In this document: positions 5,095 to 11,885 of the stretch, piece after piece
Layout of the letters: every line of letters begins with the position of its first letter
Numbering within the stretch: position 1 is the first letter of the stretch
Assembly (NCBI GenBank): GCA_028701815.1
Contig: JAQVPY010000037.1
Span: 1-14,876 of the forward strand
Length of the DNA: 14,876 nucleotides
Direction of reading: 5' to 3'
Source of the DNA: Bacteroidales bacterium
Lineage (GTDB): Bacteria > Bacteroidota > Bacteroidia > Bacteroidales > BM520
Made by a program: the position numbers and the translations under genes
Notes under the pieces: generated by a model
Database searches by the model: none
The model's input: the letters and a program-made list of their open reading frames with translations, nothing else
What the model was told of the DNA's origin: nothing

Positions 5095-6849
5095 TTAAGC
5101 AATCACCTTATCTCCGTAATTATCATATACCTTATATGGAAAAGCCTCGTCGAAACAGCCATGGTCTTTTATAAGAGATATCATGTCTTTGTCGAAATCA
5201 GACAGCATATAGTATCTCAATGTTTTATTATCCTGCAGCGACCACTGTCGGCGGCAATACTTATATGACCAGTCGTTACCGGCTCTCGGAAAATCTATCC
5301 ATTCGGGATGTCCGAACTCGTTACCCATGAAATTCAGATAGCCTGAACCCGCTGTCGATATGGTCATCAGCCTCAACATCTTATGAAGTGCTATTCCTCT
5401 GTCAACCGCAAGGCTCTTACTTGAAATAGACATAGATGTATACATCTCCTTGTCTATAAGTCGGAATATCATCGTCTTATCTCCCACAATCGCCTGATCA
5501 TGCGATTCGAGATATGAAATAGCGCCTTCTCCCGCCCTGCGGTTAGTGAGTTCATAATACATATTTCCGACGTCCCAGTCCTCATCGCGAAGGGTTTTCA
5601 CAATCTTTATCCAGTAATCCGGGACTCCCATGGCGAGACGGTGATTAAAGCCAAAGCCACCGCATTCTATCGGCATGGCTATGCCCGGCATGCCACTCAT
5701 CTCTTCGGCAACGGTTATATTGGAAGGGTGTTCGTCATGAACCAGTCTGTTCAACAGCATAAGGTACACTTCGGCATCAACATCAACGGTATCGTCGAAA
5801 TACTGCTCGTATGAAGAAAAATCGCGTTCAAGCCCGTGATGAGTATATAGCATACTTGTCACCCCATCAATTCTGAATCCGTCGAAATTATATTCTTCGA
5901 GCCAATATTTACAGTTTGACAGCAAGAAATGGACGACTTCCTGTTTGGCATAATCAAAGCATTTGGAATCCCACGCGGGGTGGTTTCCTCTATCTCCTTT
6001 ATGGAAAAACTGATATTCCGTACCATCGTATTTAGCCAGGCCCTCTACCTCGTTTTTTACGGCATGAGAATGAATAAGGTCCATTATCACCTTCAAGCCC
6101 AGTTCATGGGCATTATCCACAAGGTTTTTCAAGTCTTCGGGTGTTCCGAAGCGTGAGGAGGCAGCAAAAAAGCTCGACACATGGTATCCGAAAGAGCCAT
6201 AATAAGGGTGTTCCTGAACGGCCATCAATTGGAGTGTATTATATCCTCCCGCAGCAATTTTTGGCAGGATTTTTTCGGTAAATTCCTTATAGGTACCTAC
6301 GCGGGGAGACTCTTGAGCCATACCCACATGTGCCTCATAAATAATAGGTTTAAAGTTAACCTCCTCCCTTTTAACCGGATGTTCCCACATATATGGTTTC
6401 GACGGATTCCATATCTGGGCACTAAAAATTTTAGTACCCTCATCCTGGACAACACGCGTAACCCATGCAGGTATACGTTCGCCTTCTCCGCCATCCCATC
6501 TGATCAAAAGACGATAGAGGCTGCCATGATGTAAAACGGTGTCGTCAACAAAGAGTTCCCAATAATCATCCTTTTGGGTAAAGGCGAAATCGGTGTTGGG
6601 CTTCCAACTACAATGGTCGCCTATAAGGAATATCTCTTTTGCATTAGGTGCCCATTCTCTAAAGACGAAGCCCTTATCCGTTTTATGGGTTCCGAAAAAC
6701 AAATAACCGTTTGCAAAATCGAGTAAAGATCCACAACTCTCTTCTATAGTCTCGAGGCGATTATGGAAAAGGGACTGTCTTACAGATATTTTATTTTGAT
6801 AATCTGTAAGAAAAGGGTCTTCTTCTATCATTTTAAAATTACAGGTCAA
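5095..6849 (-). CDS. glgB: 1,4-alpha-glucan branching enzyme (GH13, eukaryote-like), truncated by TAA
   Basis: This enzyme makes alpha-1,6 branches in glycogen in the cytoplasm. Residues 45-150 form a CBM48 domain (GFVFREWAPNA, DHCSWKP). The GH13 barrel follows with YGSFGYHVSSFFAASSRFG (217-235), DLIHSH (257-262), DGFRIDGVTSMLY (323-335; nucleophile D328), ITVAEEMSGMP (378-388; acid/base E382), SHDQAIVGDKT (449-459; D451) and GNEFGHPEWIDFPR. The THHG segment after the nucleophile is typical of the eukaryote-like (GH13_8) group. All catalytic residues are present. The frame stops at TAA 5095-5097, after GDKVIA, although the C-terminal domain continues in frame (4858-5094). The 584-aa product would lack that domain. 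Start: ATG 6849 overlaps the PBP1A stop by 11 bp; ATG 6831 (residue 7, before IEEDPFL) better matches the family's N-terminus and avoids the overlap. Confidence 0.9.
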   Translation of the reverse strand: MTCNFKMIEEDPFLTDYQNKISVRQSLFHNRLETIEESCGSLLDFANGYLFFGTHKTDKGFVFREWAPNAKEIFLIGDHCSWKPNTDFAFTQKDDYWELFVDDTVLHHGSLYRLLIRWDGGEGERIPAWVTRVVQDEGTKIFSAQIWNPSKPYMWEHPVKREEVNFKPIIYEAHVGMAQESPRVGTYKEFTEKILPKIAAGGYNTLQLMAVQEHPYYGSFGYHVSSFFAASSRFGTPEDLKNLVDNAHELGLKVIMDLIHSHAVKNEVEGLAKYDGTEYQFFHKGDRGNHPAWDSKCFDYAKQEVVHFLLSNCKYWLEEYNFDGFRIDGVTSMLYTHHGLERDFSSYEQYFDDTVDVDAEVYLMLLNRLVHDEHPSNITVAEEMSGMPGIAMPIECGGFGFNHRLAMGVPDYWIKIVKTLRDEDWDVGNMYYELTNRRAGEGAISYLESHDQAIVGDKTMIFRLIDKEMYTSMSISSKSLAVDRGIALHKMLRLMTISTAGSGYLNFMGNEFGHPEWIDFPRAGNDWSYKYCRRQWSLQDNKTLRYYMLSDFDKDMISLIKDHGCFDEAFPYKVYDNYGDKVIA

Positions 6850-9070
6850 AATCTATGTCCTCGTCTTTTTCATTAAGGTTTTGATTATATTTATCACAGT
6901 CTACTTCTACCGAAAGGGGGAACATAGGCTTCTCAAAGTCGCCCTGGTACAATTGTATTTCGGAGTCTTCATAGAGTTTTTTCATATAAATTGCCCATAT
7001 CGGAAGGGCGGTATTTGCCCCTTGTCCGAGGCTCAGCGACCTGAAATGTGCGGCTCTATCTTCGCAGCCCGTCCATACGCCGGAGACGAGGTCAGGGGTA
7101 AGACCCATAAACCATCCGTCAGAGTTGTTTTGGGTAGTACCGGTTTTACCGGCTATAGGGTTGTTAAGTCCGTAACGATATCTCAGTCTTACGCCGGTGC
7201 CCGATTCCACGACACCTTTCATCAGTTCGAGCATCAGATAGGCCGTCTGTTCATCAACGGCTTCTTCCTCTTTTGGCGTTATCATGTCGAGGACGTTCCC
7301 GTCTTTATCTGTAATCTTTGTTATAAAGATCGGTTCTATATATACGCCCTTGTTAACGAAGGTATTCAAGGCCCCCACCATCTCATAAAGCGAGAGGTCG
7401 GCGGTACCGAGTGCAATAGAATACACAGGAGGAATATCCGATTTTACGCCCATTTTACGTGCGACTTGAATAATAGGACCGGGACCGTATTTCTTAATAA
7501 GATGCCCTGTAATCCAGTTGTTGGAATTAGCCAGAGCCCATTTCAGAGTGACCTCCTCGCCAAGTTTCTCCTTGGAATCGTTTTTGGGCTCCCAAAATTT
7601 GCCGGGCTCGTATTCTATGCTGACCTGAACATTGGGGACGGTACTGCACGGCGACATCTCTCCTTCCTGCATGGCGAGAGTATACACAAAGGGTTTAAAG
7701 GTAGATCCTATCTGTCGCCGCATCTGGGTGACGTTATCATACTGAAAATAATTATAATCGGGACCGCACACGTAGGCTTTTACATAACCCGTATGAGGAT
7801 CCATAGACATCAGACCGGAACGCATAAAAAACTTATAATATCTAATGGAATCCATTGGCGACATAATCGTATCTATTTCACCCTTCCATGAAAAGACCGG
7901 CATCTCAACAGGGGTGTTAAAGGCTATTTGAATAGAGTCGGCACTAATTCCGGCATTCTTCATATTACGATATCTGTCGCTTCTTTTCATGGCGGCAGTC
8001 ATCAACTGCTGTATTTCCCCGGACGGGTTGGAATCAAATACAAAAGGCGCATTTTTATATCCCTGCCAATGTTTAAAGAACGTAGGCTGCAAATATCCGC
8101 CAAGATATTCCGCAACGGCCTCTTCGGCATGTTTCTGATACCTTGAATCAATAGTGACGTATATCTTTAAACCGTCGGAATACATATCGTAAGGGGTGCC
8201 ATCATCTTTATAATGAGTCTTGCACCATTGGGTCATCTTTTTTCTTATCATCTCACGAAAATGTTTCGCGATACCTGCCGTATGGTCCATTTTCGTAAAA
8301 TGCGTCATATCTATTGGCAATATGATTAAAGAATCGTATTGTGTATCAGCGATATAATCGTATTTATCCATTTGACGTAAAACGACATTCCTACGATTAA
8401 CGGCCCTGTCATAATGGCTTTTAGGACTATAATACGATGGCGCTTTTAGAACGCCCACAAGTAAAGCCGCCTCTTCCGTATTAATATCTTTAGGTGCCTT
8501 ATTAAAAAAAGCACTTGAGGCCGCCTTTATACCGTACGAGTTATTTCCAAAAAACACGGTATTATAATACATTGCGAGAATTTCGTCCTTGCTGTAGTTG
8601 CGCTCTAATTTTATTGCCACCATCCATTCTTTAAACTTGGTAAGCACAAGTTTAAAAAAATTTCTGTTATCGTCTCTCGGAAAAAGGTTTTTTGCCAACT
8701 GCTGGGTGACAGTACTTCCCCCACCCTTGTCATTGAATGTAACTACGCCGAAAACGACACGCACCAGAGCTTTAAAGTCCACGCCGGAATGCTCATAAAA
8801 GCGGGCATCTTCGGTAGCAACCAGAGCGTTCACCAATTCAGGCGACAAATCCTCAAAGGAGACATTTGTCCTGTTCTCATAATAATATTTTCCAAGCACC
8901 ACCCCATCGGAAGAGATGATCTCCGTAGCCAAATTAGTTCTCGGATTCTCTAATTCCTCAAATGAGGGCATAAAGCCGAGTTTACCATTCCATATCAGCA
9001 CAAAGATCAGCGTCAACAAAAGCGCCAGACCTAAGAATATTCCCCAAAACCATAAAATGAATTTTTTCAT
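6839..9070 (-). CDS. mrcA: Penicillin-binding protein 1A (bifunctional transglycosylase/transpeptidase)
   Basis: A 743-aa class A PBP that polymerises lipid II into glycan strands and cross-links peptides at the outer face of the inner membrane. A membrane anchor (residues 4-28) is followed by the GT51 domain with ATEDARFYEH (85-94, catalytic E87) and GGSTVTQQLAKN (117-128). The transpeptidase domain has the active-site serine motif GSTFKP (S456, K459), SNN (516-518) and KTGTT (642-646). The C-terminus is short and very acidic (about 732-743), with no extra domain. It lies 24 bases after gldH and its stop overlaps the first possible glgB ATG. The start ATG at 9070 is preceded by A/T-rich TCATTATAT, with no Shine-Dalgarno sequence. 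Nothing essential is missing, and it should be functional. Confidence 0.95.
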   Translation of the reverse strand: MKKFILWFWGIFLGLALLLTLIFVLIWNGKLGFMPSFEELENPRTNLATEIISSDGVVLGKYYYENRTNVSFEDLSPELVNALVATEDARFYEHSGVDFKALVRVVFGVVTFNDKGGGSTVTQQLAKNLFPRDDNRNFFKLVLTKFKEWMVAIKLERNYSKDEILAMYYNTVFFGNNSYGIKAASSAFFNKAPKDINTEEAALLVGVLKAPSYYSPKSHYDRAVNRRNVVLRQMDKYDYIADTQYDSLIILPIDMTHFTKMDHTAGIAKHFREMIRKKMTQWCKTHYKDDGTPYDMYSDGLKIYVTIDSRYQKHAEEAVAEYLGGYLQPTFFKHWQGYKNAPFVFDSNPSGEIQQLMTAAMKRSDRYRNMKNAGISADSIQIAFNTPVEMPVFSWKGEIDTIMSPMDSIRYYKFFMRSGLMSMDPHTGYVKAYVCGPDYNYFQYDNVTQMRRQIGSTFKPFVYTLAMQEGEMSPCSTVPNVQVSIEYEPGKFWEPKNDSKEKLGEEVTLKWALANSNNWITGHLIKKYGPGPIIQVARKMGVKSDIPPVYSIALGTADLSLYEMVGALNTFVNKGVYIEPIFITKITDKDGNVLDMITPKEEEAVDEQTAYLMLELMKGVVESGTGVRLRYRYGLNNPIAGKTGTTQNNSDGWFMGLTPDLVSGVWTGCEDRAAHFRSLSLGQGANTALPIWAIYMKKLYEDSEIQLYQGDFEKPMFPLSVEVDCDKYNQNLNEKDEDIDFDL

Positions 9071-9094
9071 ATATAATGACTTTCAATTTATCAA

Positions 9095-9574
9095 CTATTT
9101 GTATATCACCACTCCGACCCTATCTATGCCATAGATGTATTCGTCTCGCATCCCATGAATAATCCTAAAAGAATAATTTCCCGCCTCTTTAAAAACTGTA
9201 GGCACAGCCGAAACATATCTTACTTCTTTCACGCTGCTCAAGCCGTTGCCGAGTAAGCGGCCGGAAGGGGAAGAAAGCATAAATTGGAGAGTATCTCTGA
9301 ATGTTGTTGAATCGGGATAGCGCGTGTCGACAAAAAGAAACAGATTCCTGTACTTATAAGCATTGTCATAACCGATATTGATCTGTATCGTATAAGGCGA
9401 CATTATATCGGATATTTCGAAGTCATAGACTAAGGTGTCGTGTATTTCCCATCCTTTATCTTGTGATATATCGGCATAATGGTCATAGACATAACCTTTA
9501 TTGCACGCGGCAAAGCCGAAAGAGAAAAGAGCAGATATCTCGGCTATTATAACAAATTCAACAAATTTTTTCAT
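9095..9574 (-). CDS. gldH: GldH-family lipoprotein
   Basis: A 159-aa lipoprotein. The leader is hydrophobic (residues 6-22) and ends in a lipobox-like FAAC with C24 as the lipidated residue. The mature part shows the GldH pattern: Tyr-rich start, WEIHDTLVYDFEISD, YRNLFLFVDTRYPDS, a DTLQFMLSSPSGRLLGNG segment and a closing FRIIHGMRDEYIYGIDRVG. GldH was named for gliding motility in Flavobacterium, where it is tied to the type IX secretion/gliding apparatus. In Bacteroidales, which do not glide, it is a conserved envelope lipoprotein of unsettled role. It starts 3 bases after the ricT stop and is followed by PBP1A, an arrangement I recall from other Bacteroidales, hinting at cell-envelope function. 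The identification rests on sequence pattern and context. Confidence 0.87.
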   Translation of the reverse strand: MKKFVEFVIIAEISALFSFGFAACNKGYVYDHYADISQDKGWEIHDTLVYDFEISDIMSPYTIQINIGYDNAYKYRNLFLFVDTRYPDSTTFRDTLQFMLSSPSGRLLGNGLSSVKEVRYVSAVPTVFKEAGNYSFRIIHGMRDEYIYGIDRVGVVIYK

Positions 9575-9577
9575 ACG

Positions 9578-10747
9578 CTAATCGTCAAAACGAGTAAGAT
9601 CGTCAGGAGTAACTATGCCCTCATCGATTTCAATACGTTCTTCTTTCTGCTGAGCGAAGTCCTCCAGTTTATCAGGTTTCTTACCTTTAGCATTCATAGC
9701 AATAATATCTTTAACCATATTGATAGGGATAGCCATCATAGAATTATCCTGTGTATTATTATAGGAGTACCACATCAGCTTTTTAAAGACGTCGCTTTTG
9801 ATATAAGAAGCGTCGCCGGCATTAGTTTTCAGCACCACGTTGCTATCGGGAAATTCTTTCAAAGCCTCGATGTAGGCCTCATATTCAAAATTAAGGCAGC
9901 ATTTCAGTTTTCCACACTGCCCCGCAAGTTTTACCGGGTTCAGTGTAAGTTGTTGCACTTTAGCTCTGACTGTCGTAACGGAGCTGAATTTTGTCAGCCA
10001 TGTGGAGCAGCACAGTTCACGTCCGCACGATCCTACACCGCCTATGCGGCTGGCTTCCTGACGAATACCTATCTGGCGCATTTCAATTCTTATTCTGAAC
10101 CTGTCGGCCAGAATCTTTATCAACTCTCTGAAGTCCACTCTGTCTTCGGCTGTATAAAAGAAGGTAGCTTTTGTGCCATCGCCCTGAAATTCCACATCGT
10201 TAAGTTTCATATTCAGTCGGAGGGAAGCGATAATCTTTTTTGTCTCTTCGGCAGTCTCTTCTTCTCTGTTTACTGCAGCGATCCATCTGGCGATATCATT
10301 AGTTTTAATTTTCCTGTATATTTTTCTGATAGACTCAGAGTCTTCGGAGATACCGCGTTTAGCAAGTTGTTTCCTCGCCGTTTCCCCTGTTGCCGACACC
10401 ACGCCGATGTCGTGTCCGGGATTCGCCTCTACTGCTACTATATCTCCTTTTTTAAGTCGGATATCCTCAACTATTCTATAAAAACTTTTTGAGGTGTTTT
10501 TAAATCTCACCTCACAAATCGGGTAGGTGTTTTCTACGCCGGCAGGTCTCTCCGTAGTATCAGGATTTTCAGAGCCTTCGGGGTTCTCTGTGGTCTCCTG
10601 AGGATTACCGTTAGTAGGATTGTCAAAGACATCAAGCTTTGAGCAGCTACCTTTAAAGCACCCCATAGTGTTGTTTTCAGCATCCGGCTGTTCAACAAAA
10701 CCTCTGCTTAAGAAAGGGTTATTATCTGATATATCTTCTTTTTTCAT
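9578..10747 (-). CDS. ricT: PSP1-domain protein, RicT (YaaT)-like
   Basis: A 389-aa cytoplasmic protein. The PSP1 core spans about residues 78-300, with RFKNTSKSFY (81-90), KGDIVAVEANPGHDIG (100-115), the cysteine cluster GSCGRELCCSTWL (C241, C246, C247) and GQCGKLKCCLNFE (C278, C283, C284). In Bacillus, RicT is part of the RicAFT complex, which carries iron-sulfur clusters and affects RNA processing by RNase Y; whether that holds in Bacteroidota, which lack the full complex, is unknown. An extra pair, GCFKGSC (C30, C35), precedes the core and is typical of the phylum. Between it and the core lies a low-complexity Asn/Pro/Glu/Thr stretch (about 43-74). It is one base after holB and three bases before gldH, so it is probably co-transcribed with both. 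Confidence 0.9.
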   Translation of the reverse strand: MKKEDISDNNPFLSRGFVEQPDAENNTMGCFKGSCSKLDVFDNPTNGNPQETTENPEGSENPDTTERPAGVENTYPICEVRFKNTSKSFYRIVEDIRLKKGDIVAVEANPGHDIGVVSATGETARKQLAKRGISEDSESIRKIYRKIKTNDIARWIAAVNREEETAEETKKIIASLRLNMKLNDVEFQGDGTKATFFYTAEDRVDFRELIKILADRFRIRIEMRQIGIRQEASRIGGVGSCGRELCCSTWLTKFSSVTTVRAKVQQLTLNPVKLAGQCGKLKCCLNFEYEAYIEALKEFPDSNVVLKTNAGDASYIKSDVFKKLMWYSYNNTQDNSMMAIPINMVKDIIAMNAKGKKPDKLEDFAQQKEERIEIDEGIVTPDDLTRFDD

Positions 10748-10748
10748 A

Positions 10749-11885
10749 TTATGAACTTTTAATTACTCGACACAAATTTATCGTTAAGTTTACCATAACG
10801 AGATTTACGTAGCCGTTTCTTCCTATATTTGAGATGGCTTTCTCTATATAATAATCGAATTTGTCTATATTATTTATTGTGACAAATCGTGCAAATTTAG
10901 CAAATGTCTCCGTTTGATTATCGGGCATAGGGATTATCATTTTGCCTGTAACATTCATATACAGGGCTTGGCGCAGCAGTGCCATGGAACTTTTCAGGAA
11001 AAAAATTATTCCTTCTCTGCCTTTTTTGGAGACCTCATCTACATACGGCAGTAATTCATTCATATTTGCTTTCATACAAACCCGCATCCACTGCATAAAC
11101 TCTTCGAAGGCTAAAGCTCTGACTTCGGGCATCAGCACATAGTTCATCGCGATAGAAGCATTTCCGTCAGACATCTCGGCGACCTTACGGGCCTCATCAG
11201 TAGAAATAGCATATTTGTTTATCAGTATATTTTTTATGTCGTCATTCGTAAACTCCGGGATATTAATCGTTTGGGTCCTTGACAGAATCGTATCTAAAAT
11301 AGCATTTCTATTATCAGTGATCAGGATAAAGAGGGTATTTTCGGGCGGTTCTTCCAGCACTTTCAGGATTTTAGGTGCGGCAGCATAAAAGATATTCTCC
11401 GCCATCCATATTATCATAATCTTATACTTCGACTCGTAAGAGGTATAGCTCAGAGTTTTAACTATATTACTACAATCCAGAGCGTTAATAATGCCCTGCC
11501 CGGATTCGATTTTAAGTTCATTAAGCCAGTCATTAAGTGTACCCAGTCCACTTGTTTTGTCAACAAAAGAGCGCCACTCCTCAATAAAGTCGCTGCTCAC
11601 AGGGTCTTTTATCTTTTTAAGCTTAGAGTTTCCTATAGGATAAATGAAATGCAGGTCGGGATGTGCAAGTTTGTTTATCTGCAGGCAAGAGGGGCATACG
11701 CCGCAGGAGTCCCCATTAGATTTATTTTTACAATTCAGATAACGGACAAACGCTATCGCCAACTGCAGTTTTGCGGATCCTTCGGGACCGTTGAAAAGCA
11801 GCGCATGGCTGATCCTTTTGTCGTCAGCCATCTGTACAAGTTGTCGCTTAACAGAGTCGTTTCCTTGAATATCTTTAAAAAACAT
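10749..11885 (-). CDS. holB: DNA polymerase III, delta prime subunit
   Basis: A 378-aa subunit of the clamp loader, which opens and loads the beta sliding clamp. The AAA+ fold is visible: SHALLFNGPEGSAKLQLA (26-43, P-loop region), a zinc module with C52, C61, C64 and C67, HPDLHFIYP (75-83), the LKVLEEPPENTLFIL segment (174-188) and the sensor-like LSRTQ (201-205). The P-loop is degenerate (GPEGSAKL instead of GxxGxGK[ST]), as expected for delta', which need not hydrolyse ATP. The helical C-terminal domain follows. The start ATG at 11885 lies within the last codons of the mannosidase gene (11-bp overlap) and the stop is one base from ricT, which suggests coupled translation. Confidence 0.92.
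   Translation of the reverse strand: MFFKDIQGNDSVKRQLVQMADDKRISHALLFNGPEGSAKLQLAIAFVRYLNCKNKSNGDSCGVCPSCLQINKLAHPDLHFIYPIGNSKLKKIKDPVSSDFIEEWRSFVDKTSGLGTLNDWLNELKIESGQGIINALDCSNIVKTLSYTSYESKYKIMIIWMAENIFYAAAPKILKVLEEPPENTLFILITDNRNAILDTILSRTQTINIPEFTNDDIKNILINKYAISTDEARKVAEMSDGNASIAMNYVLMPEVRALAFEEFMQWMRVCMKANMNELLPYVDEVSKKGREGIIFFLKSSMALLRQALYMNVTGKMIIPMPDNQTETFAKFARFVTINNIDKFDYYIEKAISNIGRNGYVNLVMVNLTINLCRVIKSS

Noticed and set aside
4858..5097. Stop codon reassignment (TAA read as an amino acid)
   Set aside because: Several other genes in the window end properly at TAA, including the tRNA-proximal gene, rnhA, dedA and PBP1A.
6881..7891. Open frame of 336 codons on the plus strand, opposite PBP1A
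   Set aside because: It lies wholly antisense to a well-supported PBP1A gene, its translation shows no recognisable domain, and no promoter was seen; it is a shadow of the real frame.
9479..10492. Open frame of 337 codons on the plus strand, opposite ricT and gldH
   Set aside because: It is antisense to two recognisable genes, rich in Phe/Ser/His as expected from reverse reading, and has no domain.
11720..11800. Degenerate P-loop of delta prime as a sign of a broken gene
   Set aside because: Delta prime subunits often lack a working P-loop; the rest of the protein is intact.
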